Origin: an uncultured Sediminibacterium sp.
GTDB taxonomy: Bacteria; Bacteroidota; Bacteroidia; Chitinophagales; Chitinophagaceae
Direction: 5' to 3'
Length of the DNA stretch: 64,000 nucleotides
Assembly: GCF_946481145.1 (NCBI RefSeq)
Contig: NZ_CAMLMJ010000016.1
Coordinates: 1 to 64,000, forward strand
Positions 16,101 through 25,310 of the stretch are shown here, one piece after another; position 1 is the stretch's first letter; each line of letters starts with the position of its first letter. The notes beneath the pieces were generated by a model. That model was not told where the DNA came from. It was given only the letters and a program-made list of their open reading frames with translations, and searched no databases. Made by a program: the position numbers and the translations under genes.

Positions 16101-19022
16101 ATGAAAAAACTACTGCTGGCTATGCTTTTATTGCCGGCTTTACAAGTACTTGCTCAGAAAAAGCCATTGGATCATACTGTTTATGACGGATGGGAGGCTT
16201 TGGGCGAAAGAGCCATCAGTAATGATGGAAAATACCTCGCTTATGCTGTAAACCCCCAGGAAGGGGATGGTGTACTTTATATTCAGTCCGTTGCCGGCGA
16301 TTATAAAGTTGTGATACCCCGGGGCTATAGTGTAAGTATCACTGAAGATAATCGCTATGCAATATGTCGCATTAAACCCTTTTACAAGGATACCAGAGAT
16401 GCCAGAATAAAAAGAAGGCGTCCGGATGATATGCCAAAAGATAGTCTGGCTATAGTGGAACTTGGTAAAACCAATGTGCAGAAAATACCCAGAATTAAAA
16501 GCTACAAAGTGCCTGATGAGTCTGGTACCTGGCTTGCCTACCTGCTAGATAAAGCCTTGCCAGAAACCAATCGTCCACGAACCCCAGATTCACTTACCAG
16601 AATCAATAATCTTCTTACAATGGCTGATAGCCTTATGCGTGTGGCTGATAGTATTCGCAATAAGGCCAATCTGGCTAAAACAAACGGATTGGCAGTGCTA
16701 CAGCCGGCAAGAGGAACAAGGCCAGCAGTGCGCCCACCCGCAGAGCCGGTAGAAGAAGGCACAGAGCTGGTACTTCGAAATTTATCTACAGGGGAAGAAC
16801 GCAGGTTTACATTGGTGAAAGATTATTTCTTTAATAAAACAGGCGATGTTTTATTAATTGAAACAACCAGGAAAAATAATGACGAATCAGTAGCAGCAAG
16901 TGTTGTTAAGCTGAACCTTAAAAGCAATACAACAACGACTATCTTCAAAAAATTCAACGAAGCCAAAAGCTATCGTATGGATGAAGCAGGAACACAGGTT
17001 GCATTTGTAGCAGAAAGAGACAGTAGCAGTAAAGCTTTACAGAAATTCTTTAAATTATATTACTATAAAGACGGGATGGATAGTGCCCGTTTATTGGCCG
17101 ATAAAACAACCAAGGGTGTACCTGCTGATTGGACTATCAGCGACAACCCTGGTAGTATTACTTTTAGTAAATCGGGCAACAGGTTATTTCTGGGTACTTT
17201 ACCGATATGGCCAGTGAAAGATACTACCGTACCTGAAATCGACAGGGTAAATGTAGATATCTGGCATTATAACGATGATTATATACAACCTATGCAGTTG
17301 CGTAATCTGAATAATGAACTGCGTAGAAGTTATACGGCCTTTTTTGATATGTCGAAAAATGAAGTGGTACAATTAGGGAATGAAAAACTTAGAACCATTG
17401 TTCCTACCGAAGAAGGTGATGGGTCTGTTTTTTATGCTGTATCTGATTTTGGTAAACGCGTTGCTACCCAATGGCAAGGATTTACTTTAAATGATGTGTT
17501 TAAAGTAAACCCGCTTACAGGCGAGGCAAGTATAATCAGGAAAGATTTAAAAGGTGGCAATCTTCAACCATCTTATACTGGTAAATACCTGATGTTCTTT
17601 GATGAAATAAAGCAACAGTATTTTGTCTATAACAATGTAACACAACAGTTATATCAGGTGGCAAAAGATATTAAAACATCTTTAGTTGACGAAGAGAATG
17701 ATGTGCCGGATGATCCTAATCCTTATGGTATTGTAAAATGGCATGCAGATGATCAATATGTTTATATCTACGACCGTTATGATATCTGGCAGGTAGATCC
17801 TGAAGGAAAAGCTGCATCAGTTTGTTTAACAACGGGCCGCAAGGATAAAGTAAGCTTCCGTTATATTAATACCGATCGCGAAGAGCGTTTTATTAAACAC
17901 GGACAAACCCTGCTTTTACGCATGTTCGACGAACGCGATAAAAGCGCAGGACTTGCAACACTTAATCTTTTCAATAAAACAGTTAGCCTGGTATTTAAAG
18001 AAAAAGTTAGTGTGAGCCCGGCAGTGCAAAAAGCAAAAGATGCCAATGTAGTTGCCTACACAAAAGAAACTTACCAGCAGTCGCCGAATCTTTTTGTACA
18101 GTCATTCGAAGGACCTGCAAAACAATTATCAAATACCAATCCTCAACAGGCAAATTATAATTGGGGAACTGCAGAGTTGTTTAAATGGAAAGCATACACT
18201 GGTAAGGAAGCAGAAGGTATTGTTTATAAACCGGAAGACTTTGATCCAAAGAAAAAATATCCCATGATTGTATATTTCTATGAGAGAAGCAGTCAGGGTT
18301 TATATGGATATAATGCTCCGTCTCCAACGCCTTCCAGATTGAATATCTCCTTTTTTGTAAGCAGGGGATATGTCGTATTCGTTCCGGATATCTGGTATAA
18401 GAAAGGTTATCCGGGCCAGGGTGCTTATGACTATATCTTAAGCGGAACAAGAGCTGTCGTAAAACAGGGATATGTTGATAGTACTAAATTAGGTTTGCAG
18501 GGACAAAGCTGGGGAGGGTATCAGATAGCTTATCTGATAACAAGAACCAATTTATACGCTGCTGCATGGGCCGGTGCTCCTGTGGTTAACATGACAAGCG
18601 CTTATGGCGGTATTCGTTGGGGTTCGGGAATGAATAGACAGTTCCAGTATGAAAAAACACAAAGTCGTATTGGTGCTACCTTATGGGAAAAACCCAATTT
18701 ATACATCGAAAACTCTGCACTGTTCCAGTTGCCTAAAGTGAAAACACCTCTGGTAATTATGGCAAACGATGCAGATGATGCTGTACCCTGGTATCAGGGC
18801 ATAGAATATTATACTGCTATGCGCAGACTAGGCAAAAAAGTATGGATGTTGAACTACAACAATGAGGCGCATAACCTGGTAGAACGCAAAAACAGAAAAG
18901 ACATACAAATCCGTGAACAACAGTTCTTCGACTACCTCCTGAAAGGCGACAAACCCGCTAAATGGATCACAGAAGGAGTACCTGCAACTATGAAAGGGAA
19001 AGACATGGGGCTCGGATACTAA
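16101..19022 (+). CDS. Secreted S9-family (prolyl oligopeptidase-type) peptidase
   Basis: This 973-residue serine peptidase has a 19-residue signal peptide (MKKLLLAMLLLPALQVLAQ). Its N-terminal two thirds form a beta-propeller with WD-like segments, and the C-terminal alpha/beta-hydrolase domain starts near residue 690. The catalytic triad is visible: Ser in GLQGQSWGGYQIAY (about residue 803), Asp in ANDADDAVPWYQG and His in YNNEAHNLVERKN. It hydrolyses peptides, probably releasing di- or tripeptides in the periplasm. A low-complexity segment rich in Pro/Ala (about 200-220) sits within the propeller. A TATCTTCG sequence at 16072-16079 is a possible -7 box. A second S9 enzyme lies at 58479. 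Confidence 0.92.
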   Translation: MKKLLLAMLLLPALQVLAQKKPLDHTVYDGWEALGERAISNDGKYLAYAVNPQEGDGVLYIQSVAGDYKVVIPRGYSVSITEDNRYAICRIKPFYKDTRDARIKRRRPDDMPKDSLAIVELGKTNVQKIPRIKSYKVPDESGTWLAYLLDKALPETNRPRTPDSLTRINNLLTMADSLMRVADSIRNKANLAKTNGLAVLQPARGTRPAVRPPAEPVEEGTELVLRNLSTGEERRFTLVKDYFFNKTGDVLLIETTRKNNDESVAASVVKLNLKSNTTTTIFKKFNEAKSYRMDEAGTQVAFVAERDSSSKALQKFFKLYYYKDGMDSARLLADKTTKGVPADWTISDNPGSITFSKSGNRLFLGTLPIWPVKDTTVPEIDRVNVDIWHYNDDYIQPMQLRNLNNELRRSYTAFFDMSKNEVVQLGNEKLRTIVPTEEGDGSVFYAVSDFGKRVATQWQGFTLNDVFKVNPLTGEASIIRKDLKGGNLQPSYTGKYLMFFDEIKQQYFVYNNVTQQLYQVAKDIKTSLVDEENDVPDDPNPYGIVKWHADDQYVYIYDRYDIWQVDPEGKAASVCLTTGRKDKVSFRYINTDREERFIKHGQTLLLRMFDERDKSAGLATLNLFNKTVSLVFKEKVSVSPAVQKAKDANVVAYTKETYQQSPNLFVQSFEGPAKQLSNTNPQQANYNWGTAELFKWKAYTGKEAEGIVYKPEDFDPKKKYPMIVYFYERSSQGLYGYNAPSPTPSRLNISFFVSRGYVVFVPDIWYKKGYPGQGAYDYILSGTRAVVKQGYVDSTKLGLQGQSWGGYQIAYLITRTNLYAAAWAGAPVVNMTSAYGGIRWGSGMNRQFQYEKTQSRIGATLWEKPNLYIENSALFQLPKVKTPLVIMANDADDAVPWYQGIEYYTAMRRLGKKVWMLNYNNEAHNLVERKNRKDIQIREQQFFDYLLKGDKPAKWITEGVPATMKGKDMGLGY

Positions 19023-19023
19023 T

Positions 19024-19258
19024 GATATGTCAGATGGCAGATGTCAGATGGCAGATTTATGGCTGATGTCTGATGGCAGATGTCAGATTTATGTCTGATG
19101 TCTGATGTCGGATGTCGGATTTAAGATTTTATATATTCAATAAGAAAAGCTGAACAACTTAATTGGGTTCAGCTTTCTTATTAAATCAAATCCGACATCT
19201 GACATCTGCCATCTGACATCCGACATCAGCGATCCGCCATCAGACATCAGAAATCGTG
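19024..19258. repeat. Large word-array inverted repeat (GATGTCAGATGGCA words)
   Basis: The left half (19024-19122) is built of GTCAGATGGCAGAT/TCTGATGTCGGAT words and the right half (about 19186-19258) of the complementary ATCTGACATCTGCCATC words. The central A+T-rich part holds a separate hairpin (19139-19183). The array fills the convergent gap and supplies the stop codon (TGA in GATGTCTGATGG on the minus strand) of the gene ending at 19240. Confidence 0.85.
19139..19183. terminator. Hairpin at centre of the convergent gap
   Basis: AATAAGAAAAGCTGAAC (19139-19155) pairs with GTTCAGCTTTCTTATTA (19167-19183) with one bulged A. The stem is flanked by A- and T-rich sequence on both sides, so it could terminate transcription from both neighbouring genes. 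Confidence 0.6.
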
Positions 19259-19983
19259 CTTATGTACCGGACGAGGCTTCTCTTTACAATGGGTAGCAAT
19301 GTTTCTTCGAGTGGTATACTTAATGGTGTTTCAACTGCGTATACTGCTGGGTTGGGTAGGTCGGAGCGATTGCGTATTAATTCGGCTTTGATGTTTTGGT
19401 AGGAGTTTACGATGTTCCTTTGCCATACATCTACGAATTCGGTTTTTATGCTCCGGTATTTCTCGTCGTGTTTTTCAAATATGCTTAAACGGTACTGATA
19501 AACCCAGGTGTTTTTGCAGGTGCCCTCGCACAGCAGGAAATAGCCTTCATTATGGTCCAGTGGTACCAGACCGATCGGTTCTATGGTTAATTTGTTTTCT
19601 ACAAACTCATAAATTTCTGTACCACTACTGATGGCTTGTTTCATGTTAAGGGAAGCATACTGAATTATTTCCTCCAGTTCCTGCATCAACTCGTCATCTT
19701 CCACCATTGATTCATAAAGGAGTTGCAATTTTTCAATTTGTATGCCGGTTAAACGTTTGGGGAATTGCTCCTGCAGGTATTGTTTATTTTCTTTAAAAGC
19801 AACCAGGTTATTATAATGGAAAATGAGGTCTGCCAGTTGTGGGTATAATTTGTTCTGGCAAAAGTGATGGTTGATTTCCTGAAGATAGGCGAGAAGGGTA
19901 TACTTCTTCAATTCAAAATCAATATAGCCATCTGCAAACCAAGTTTGTGATAAGGTCTTCATACTGATCCGTTTTGTTTCCAT
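19240..19983 (-). CDS. Conserved-looking protein of unknown function
   Basis: I do not recognise this 247-residue protein. There is no signal peptide or membrane segment, so it is probably cytoplasmic. The N-terminus (MKTLSQTWFADGYIDFELKKYTLLAYLQEI, with an alternative start at residue 8) is helical, and the middle is helix-rich and acidic (ESMVEDDELMQELEEIIQ). The second half has the beta-type segments IGLVPLDHNEGYFLL and YQYRLSIFEKHDEKYRSI, then SLPL/SIPLEETLLPIVKR. The C-terminal TISDV-stop lies in the word array, so the chain probably ended a few residues earlier in the ancestor. The gene stands alone. Confidence 0.7.
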   Translation of the reverse strand: METKRISMKTLSQTWFADGYIDFELKKYTLLAYLQEINHHFCQNKLYPQLADLIFHYNNLVAFKENKQYLQEQFPKRLTGIQIEKLQLLYESMVEDDELMQELEEIIQYASLNMKQAISSGTEIYEFVENKLTIEPIGLVPLDHNEGYFLLCEGTCKNTWVYQYRLSIFEKHDEKYRSIKTEFVDVWQRNIVNSYQNIKAELIRNRSDLPNPAVYAVETPLSIPLEETLLPIVKRSLVRYISTISDV

Positions 19984-20046
19984 AATTTACAAAGAGTTGA
20001 AAACAAAAACAGCATTTGTTTATTAACAGGATGTGAAAATTAGGGA

Positions 20047-20132
20047 GAAGTCCGAAAGTCCGGAAGACCGAGAGAAGTTTTATTGGAGTTATGCCTCGTC
20101 GGTCTATCGGACTTCCGGACCTTCGGTCTTCC
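20047..20132. repeat. Word-array inverted repeat (AGTCCGGAAGACCG words)
   Basis: GTCCGAAAGTCCGGAAGACCGA on the left and TCGGTCTATCGGACTTCCGGAC on the right pair with few mismatches across a short A+T-rich loop. The same word family recurs at 56975-57005. Confidence 0.75.
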
Positions 20133-20163
20133 AATAAAAAAGGCCCGCCAATTTTGGCGGGCC
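20133..20163 (-). terminator. Intrinsic terminator of the Cys-rich gene pair
   Basis: On the minus strand GGCCCGCC and GGCGGGCC form an 8-bp G+C stem with an A/T loop, followed by a run of T. It begins 21 nt after the stop of the gene at 20184-20372. Confidence 0.9.
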
Positions 20164-20183
20164 ACCTATATCATGCTAAATGA

Positions 20184-20372
20184 TTAGCATTTTTTTGTAC
20201 AACCAGGAGGTGTGCAGGATTTTTTACAATCTTTTTTATCCTTACAAACCTTTTTGTCGCATACTTCTTTAGATGCTTTGCTGGTTTCTTTTTTATTGTT
20301 GTTGTTGCCTGAAGCTATAGTTATGCCGCTGATCAGGGTAAAAGCGATCAGGGCCATCATTGTTTTTTTCAT
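20184..20372 (-). CDS. Small secreted Lys/Cys-rich protein
   Basis: This 62-residue protein has a signal peptide (MKKTMMALIAFTLISGITIA). The mature peptide of about 40 residues carries six Cys in C-x4-C, C-x4-C and C-x4-C spacings (VCDKKVCKDKKDCKKSCTPPGCTKKC), very rich in Lys. The regular pairs suggest metal binding or disulfide cross-links. I know no family name. It is downstream of the Cys-rich gene 20418-20768 on the same strand, about 45 nt apart, and both share one terminator, so they are probably one operon; a role in metal or redox stress is only a guess. Confidence 0.7.
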   Translation of the reverse strand: MKKTMMALIAFTLISGITIASGNNNNKKETSKASKEVCDKKVCKDKKDCKKSCTPPGCTKKC

Positions 20373-20414
20373 TTGATGGTAATTAATGTGTTTAATAAAA
20401 TGGATTGGCTTATA

Positions 20415-20768
20415 TCAAATAAAAAGAACTTCGGGAGGCTGCCAGCAGTCTGATAAATAGCCCGAAACAGGCCTTTCAGTATAGTGAGGGGGTATTTGTT
20501 TGAGTGATTCAGACCAACCATTTTTACAGTTGGTTTCTTCTGCAGGTAAATATTGATAAACGAAACAACAGGAACTGGTATTACATCTGGTAGTAGTATC
20601 GCAGTTCTTATCAGGAGTGTTTTTTTGGTTGGATTTATTTTCACCGCACACTTTCCTGCAGGCATTAACAGATTCGCAGGAATCTGTTGTCTGAGGATAC
20701 ATCATTACCAATGGCCTTATTGTAAAGAAGCCGGTTAGCATGAGTAATATGCTGGCTACTACTTTCAT
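20415..20768 (-). CDS. Small Cys-rich secreted or membrane-anchored protein
   Basis: The 117-residue form starting at MKVVASILLMLTGFF (20768) is preferred; an ATG three codons upstream gives 120 residues. An N-terminal hydrophobic helix is followed by a Cys-rich stretch (DSCESVNACRKVCGENKS, then CDTTTRC, SSCCF and TNCKNG). The C-terminus contains PPHYTERPVSGYLSDCWQPPE. About nine Cys lie outside the signal region. I do not recognise the family. Its pairing with the 62-residue Cys-rich gene and the shared terminator suggest a joint function. A 98-residue frame overlapping it at 20369-20665 is only its shadow. Confidence 0.68.
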   Translation of the reverse strand: MKVVASILLMLTGFFTIRPLVMMYPQTTDSCESVNACRKVCGENKSNQKNTPDKNCDTTTRCNTSSCCFVYQYLPAEETNCKNGWSESLKQIPPHYTERPVSGYLSDCWQPPEVLFI

Positions 20769-20828
20769 TGCATGCAAGTTAATTACCCGCCTGTATCCGC
20801 AAAACCGTTCATCAAAAACAACAATTGA

Positions 20829-22268
20829 TTAGAGATATTGAAACCATTGTCTTTCAGCATCCCATTTCTCAAATTCTTTTGCTACATCTGTAAGGAAGCT
20901 GGCTCCGATACTTCCATCTACAATACGATGGTCGTAACTTAAGGAGAGATACATCATATGTCTGATGCCAATGGTATCGCCTTCTTTTGTTTCAATAACC
21001 ATTGGACGCTTCTTAATAGCACCTACTGCTAAAATGGCTACCTGTGGTTGAGAAATAATCGGGGTTCCCATCAGGCTTCCAAAAGTACCTACATTAGTAA
21101 GTGTAAAAGTGCCCCCATTGGTATCATCAGGTTTGAGACGGTTATTACGGGCCGCATCTGCAAGTCCGTTTACCGCTTTGCTTAGTCCAACAATATTCAA
21201 TTGATTGGCTCCTTTGATAACAGGAACAATAAGGTTGCCGGATGGCAGGGCCGTAGCCATACCAATATTGATATCTTTCTTGATGATTATTTTATCACCA
21301 TCCAGTGAACAGTTGATCAGGGGATAACGCTCAATTACTTTTGCAATGCACTCCACAAACATCGGTGTGAAAGTGAGTTTGGTGCCTTCTCTTTTCTCAA
21401 ATTCTACTTTTACCTTCTCGCGCCACTGAACCATATTGGTAACATCTGCTTCTGCAAAACTGGTGACATGCGGACTGGTATGTTTGCTGTCTACCATGTG
21501 CTTGGCAATCAGCTTACGCATACGATCCATCTCTACAATTTCTGTATTTCCACTCACAACTACAGCCGATGGGTCACTAAGTTTGCCAGAGCCGGATTGA
21601 ATGGCAATAGGAGCAGAACTTGATTCAGTTACTTTTATAGCAGCAGATTCAAATCTTGGTGCAGCCTGAACCGGAGCGGCAGTTGTTGGAGCAGGCGCTA
21701 CTTTGCCTGATTTTTTATCCGCAACATAAGCCAGTATGTCTTTTTTGCTTACTCTTCCGTCGGTACCAGTACCTGGTATTCTTTCCAATTCGCTCAAGCT
21801 AACGCCTTCGCTATTGGCTATATTCAGTACAAGTGGGGAATAGAAACGATTGGTTGCTGCTTTTTCGAGCAGTACAGACGCTTCAGCTGGTACATAAGGT
21901 ATTTCAGCAACAGGAGGCTCTGCAACTGGTTCTGCAATGGGAGCAGTGGTTACTACCTGTGTTGGTACTTCAATAGGTTTAGGCGTTTCAACAGGGGCTG
22001 GCTCTTCCACAACAGCAACGTTGTCTCCAGCAGTATTAATTCTGGCGATAACCGTACCGATAGGTACTACATCATTTACATTGAATAATATTTCTGTAAT
22101 AACACCTTCTGCAGTAGAAGGTACTTCACTATCAACCTTATCTGTTGCAATATCCAACACAGTCTCATCCTGCTTCACATGGTCGCCCACTTTTTTATTC
22201 CATTTCAGGATGGTCGCTTCCATAATACTTTCGCCCAATTTGGGCATCACCAGTTCAGCAATAGCCAT
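20829..22268 (-). CDS. 2-oxoacid dehydrogenase E2 (dihydrolipoamide acyltransferase)
   Basis: This is the core subunit of a 2-oxoacid dehydrogenase complex, transferring acyl groups from lipoyl-lysine to CoA. Its 479 residues comprise three parts. A single lipoyl domain has the lipoylated Lys in TDKVDSEVPS (about residue 44). A Pro/Val-rich linker (85-125) and a peripheral subunit-binding domain (YSPLVLNIANSEGVSLSELE...GTGTDGRVSKKDIL, about 143-187) follow. The C-terminal catalytic domain ends in SLSYDHRIVDGSIGASFL with the active-site His and Asp. A single lipoyl domain and the linker composition fit branched-chain or generic E2. It is not next to pdhA (41546), so the specific complex is not settled. 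Confidence 0.92.
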   Translation of the reverse strand: MAIAELVMPKLGESIMEATILKWNKKVGDHVKQDETVLDIATDKVDSEVPSTAEGVITEILFNVNDVVPIGTVIARINTAGDNVAVVEEPAPVETPKPIEVPTQVVTTAPIAEPVAEPPVAEIPYVPAEASVLLEKAATNRFYSPLVLNIANSEGVSLSELERIPGTGTDGRVSKKDILAYVADKKSGKVAPAPTTAAPVQAAPRFESAAIKVTESSSAPIAIQSGSGKLSDPSAVVVSGNTEIVEMDRMRKLIAKHMVDSKHTSPHVTSFAEADVTNMVQWREKVKVEFEKREGTKLTFTPMFVECIAKVIERYPLINCSLDGDKIIIKKDINIGMATALPSGNLIVPVIKGANQLNIVGLSKAVNGLADAARNNRLKPDDTNGGTFTLTNVGTFGSLMGTPIISQPQVAILAVGAIKKRPMVIETKEGDTIGIRHMMYLSLSYDHRIVDGSIGASFLTDVAKEFEKWDAERQWFQYL

Positions 22269-22498
22269 ACAATTCGTAGTGTTTAATATAAATGATCAAA
22301 AAACCGGTTCTTTTACAATTTATCCTATCTAAAACTTACACCCGTTTGTTTTCGGGGGCAATATTAATGAGAAAATAAACAATTCAGGGCCGAAAACCGA
22401 AAAAACTAGCCTGTGTTTATGCACAACCTACTTAATTACCAGTGATTTATGTATTTAATGTATTAATTTATTCAAATATATAAGCTATTTGAAAGAAA

Positions 22499-23755
22499 TT
22501 ATGACTTTTCAATTATCAATTGTCTTAACAGGTTTAGGGCATTAGTAGCTGTAAGTGCAATATTTCTTTCCCTGTCGAAGCGAAATTGAAACAACTGGGC
22601 AATGGTTTTTTCAGCAGAACTTATGGCGATCCAAACAGTTCCTACAGGTTTAGTTGGACTCCCACCATCTGGTCCCATAATACCACTTACTGCGATGGCA
22701 TAATCTGTTTGCATAATCTCCCTTACTTTTTCAGCCATCTGCCGTACCGTTTCTTCACTAACGGCCCCTACGGTATTCAATATTTCTGTGGGTACTTTCA
22801 GCAGGTTTTCTTTTATTCGGTTGTCGTAACTCACTACCGATCCAATATAATAGGCAGAAGCACCACTGTGTTTGGTGATTTGGTGTGCAATATAACCACC
22901 GGTACAACTTTCAGCAGTAGCAAGGGTTTGTTTTCTCTCCTTTAATAATTTACCTACTACCAGTTCCATTGGAAGATCTTCATCAATAACCAGGAATTCT
23001 TTGGTTCTTTCGGTGAGTTGATTAAAGTAAAATGCAAGTTCCTTTTCTAATACCTCGGCCGATGTTCCAGAACCAGTTAAACGTAGTCTTACCATGCCGT
23101 AATTAGGCAGGTAAGCTAATTTAATATGTGCAGGTAATGTATGCTCAATATCCTGTATCAATTCTGCCAGAAATGATTCGCCAATTCCTGCAGTTAGCAA
23201 TGTTTTGTGTTGTACAACACCTCTGGTAAATTTTTTCTCAATGACGGGGATCACCTGATTTTCCATCAGCCATTTCATTTCGTGTGGGACACCCGGCATT
23301 GAAAAAAATAATACACCATCTTTCTCAAACAACATACCCGGCGCAGTTCCCCGGACATTTTTCAATACGGTACATATATCGGGTACTTCCGCCTGCTTTC
23401 TGTTTCTTTCAATCATCGGTCTTTTGAATACAGTTTCGAAAAGATAGGTAACATGCGCAAGGGTAACTTCATCTATTACCATCTTCCCGCCAAAGTATTC
23501 GCAAAGCAATGGTTTGGTGATATCGTCTGCTGTAGGACCTAAGCCACCGGTAATCAACACGATCTTCGATTTTTTGCTTTCTTCGTCCAGGGCATTCCAT
23601 ATATCTTCCCAAACATCGCCAACTGCAACCCTCTGTTTTACGGTAACACCAATCTTGTTTAATGCCTGTGCTATCCAGGCGCTGTTGGTATCAATAACCT
23701 GACCAATCAGTAATTCGTCGCCGATTGTTATAATTGAGGCAAAAACTTTTTCCAT
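22499..23755 (-). CDS. cinA: CinA-family nicotinamide-nucleotide amidohydrolase
   Basis: This 418-residue protein has the two-domain CinA layout. The N-terminal MoCF/COG1058 domain has IITIGDELLIGQVIDTNSAWIA and LITGGLGPTADDITK. The C-terminal CinA domain (from about 255) has TLATAESCTGGYIAHQIT and SGIMGPDGGSPTKPVGTVWIA. The family converts nicotinamide mononucleotide to nicotinate mononucleotide and may hydrolyse ADP-ribose, so it recycles the pyridine ring for NAD. It may be relevant that tryptophan-derived NAD precursors could be made by the kynurenine enzymes further on. The gene faces dacB head to head with about 42 nt between starts. Confidence 0.93.
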   Translation of the reverse strand: MEKVFASIITIGDELLIGQVIDTNSAWIAQALNKIGVTVKQRVAVGDVWEDIWNALDEESKKSKIVLITGGLGPTADDITKPLLCEYFGGKMVIDEVTLAHVTYLFETVFKRPMIERNRKQAEVPDICTVLKNVRGTAPGMLFEKDGVLFFSMPGVPHEMKWLMENQVIPVIEKKFTRGVVQHKTLLTAGIGESFLAELIQDIEHTLPAHIKLAYLPNYGMVRLRLTGSGTSAEVLEKELAFYFNQLTERTKEFLVIDEDLPMELVVGKLLKERKQTLATAESCTGGYIAHQITKHSGASAYYIGSVVSYDNRIKENLLKVPTEILNTVGAVSEETVRQMAEKVREIMQTDYAIAVSGIMGPDGGSPTKPVGTVWIAISSAEKTIAQLFQFRFDRERNIALTATNALNLLRQLIIEKS

Positions 23756-23797
23756 ACTTTACAGGCGCTTAATTTTAATGCAAGGTAAAACGCATTT

Positions 23798-25183
23798 ATG
23801 AGAAGACTTGTTTACAGTTGTGTTAGTTTGATTTTTTTTATGTCCGGTTTACATGGACAATCTGTTAAGGATAAGCTGGAAAAAGCGGTTCAGCAGTTGC
23901 TTGCCGATTCGCAGATGCGCTATGGAACCCTTGGCTTTTCCGTTATAAACAGCGAGACCGGAGCAGTTGTGTATGAATACAATGCAAATACTGGTCTGGC
24001 CCCAGCCAGTTGCCAGAAAATAGTCACCAGTGCGGCTTCTTTTGATTTACTGGGACAAGCATTTACTTATAAAACCCAGTTGGCTTATGATGGAACAATT
24101 ACCAATGGCAAACTCAATGGAAACCTGCATATCATAGGTTCAGGGGATCCTACTCTTGGTAGCTGGCGATACAGTAAGACCAGCGATACCCTGCTTTTGC
24201 GTGAGTGGAAAGTATTGTTGGGAAAAGCAGGCATCAAATCAATTTCCGGAAATATTATCACCCATAGCGATCAGTGGGAGACATCATCCGTGCCGGGAGG
24301 ATGGCCATGGGATGATATGGGGAACTATTATGGGGCGGGTGCTTATGGCCTCAATTGGAGGGAGAACCAGTATGATGTAGTACTGAAATCAGGTTTGAAT
24401 ACGGGAGATGCTGTTCATATTGTTAAGACCGTTCCTAAATTATACAACCTGCTTTTTACGAATGAATTGAAAGCAGGGAAAAAGGGGAGTGGAGATAATG
24501 CCTATATATTTTCCGCGCCTTACAATGAAAGGGTTTTTATCAGGGGAACAATTCCTCCGGCTCAGCAAAGGTTTACTATTTCAGGATCCATGACCGATCC
24601 TCAACAACAACTCGCTTACAGTTTGGCGGCCCAGCTTGTTTCTGCAGGTAAAACGCCTGGCGTTAGGGTTAAATCGGGCACCGCAAAGATGACGGCCCTG
24701 CACACACAGGAATCACCAACTTTAGATAGTGTGATTTATTGGTTCATGAAAAAAAGCATAAACCTTTATGGAGAAAGTCTGGTAAAAACAATCGCCTGGC
24801 AGCAAAAAGGCTTCGGTTCTACTGATGAAGGTCTTACCATTATGAAAGATTTCTGGAAGGAGAAAGGTATTGATCCTGCGTCACTTAGAATGATTGATGG
24901 AAGTGGATTATCGCCACAAAACCGGGTAACTACCAGTGCATTGGTTAAAGTATTGCAATATGCACGAACAAAAGACTGGTTCAAATATTATCAGGATGCT
25001 TTTCCTGAATATAATAAAATGAAATTAAAGAGTGGAACAATCGGAGGATCAAAGGGTTTTGCGGGTTATCATACTTCAAAGGAAGGTATTAATTATACCA
25101 TTGCCATGCTTGTAAATAACTATGACGGATCTGCCAGTGAAATCGTAAAGAAAATGTTTCTTGTACTCGATGAACTAAAATAA
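23798..25183 (+). CDS. dacB: D-alanyl-D-alanine carboxypeptidase/endopeptidase, PBP4 (DacB) type
   Basis: This 461-residue S13-family penicillin-binding protein trims peptidoglycan peptides in the periplasm. It has a signal peptide (MRRLVYSCVSLIFFMSGLHGQ). The catalytic motif SxxK is S-C-Q-K in GLAPASCQKIV (Ser about 71), the second motif SxN is in KKSINLYGE, and the third is KSG in MKLKSGTIGGSKGFAGY in place of KTG. The long insertion between the first two motifs, characteristic of PBP4, is present. Full length. It is probably monocistronic, followed by a hairpin-rich word array at 25190-25290. Confidence 0.93.
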   Translation: MRRLVYSCVSLIFFMSGLHGQSVKDKLEKAVQQLLADSQMRYGTLGFSVINSETGAVVYEYNANTGLAPASCQKIVTSAASFDLLGQAFTYKTQLAYDGTITNGKLNGNLHIIGSGDPTLGSWRYSKTSDTLLLREWKVLLGKAGIKSISGNIITHSDQWETSSVPGGWPWDDMGNYYGAGAYGLNWRENQYDVVLKSGLNTGDAVHIVKTVPKLYNLLFTNELKAGKKGSGDNAYIFSAPYNERVFIRGTIPPAQQRFTISGSMTDPQQQLAYSLAAQLVSAGKTPGVRVKSGTAKMTALHTQESPTLDSVIYWFMKKSINLYGESLVKTIAWQQKGFGSTDEGLTIMKDFWKEKGIDPASLRMIDGSGLSPQNRVTTSALVKVLQYARTKDWFKYYQDAFPEYNKMKLKSGTIGGSKGFAGYHTSKEGINYTIAMLVNNYDGSASEIVKKMFLVLDELK

Positions 25184-25189
25184 CCTCCG

Positions 25190-25290
25190 CGTAACCTCCG
25201 CACTCTCTCGTTCTCTGCGGTCCCTTCCTTCGTCAGGGTGACGTGAGGAACCCCACCGCAGAGAAAGAGAGATCACTAGGTTTGCGCAGG
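25190..25290. repeat. Word-array inverted repeat (CTCTGCGG words)
   Basis: CTCTCTCGTTCTCTGCGGT (25203-25221) pairs with ACCGCAGAGAAAGAGAG (25255-25271); the outer CTCCGCGTAACCTCCGC words add partial pairing. It fits between dacB and the DUF6526-like gene on the same strand and could act as a terminator, but lacks a U-tract. Confidence 0.75.
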
Positions 25291-25310
25291 GAACTTTAAA
25301 ATAACATATT

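Noticed and set aside
19024..19258. Possible CRISPR array from repeated short words
   Set aside because: There is no constant repeat with unique spacers; the words are contiguous, degenerate and arranged as an inverted repeat, and no cas genes are nearby.
20369..20665. A 98-codon minus-strand ORF overlapping the Cys-rich genes
   Set aside because: It is in another frame of the better-supported 20415-20768 gene, which has a signal peptide and Cys pattern.
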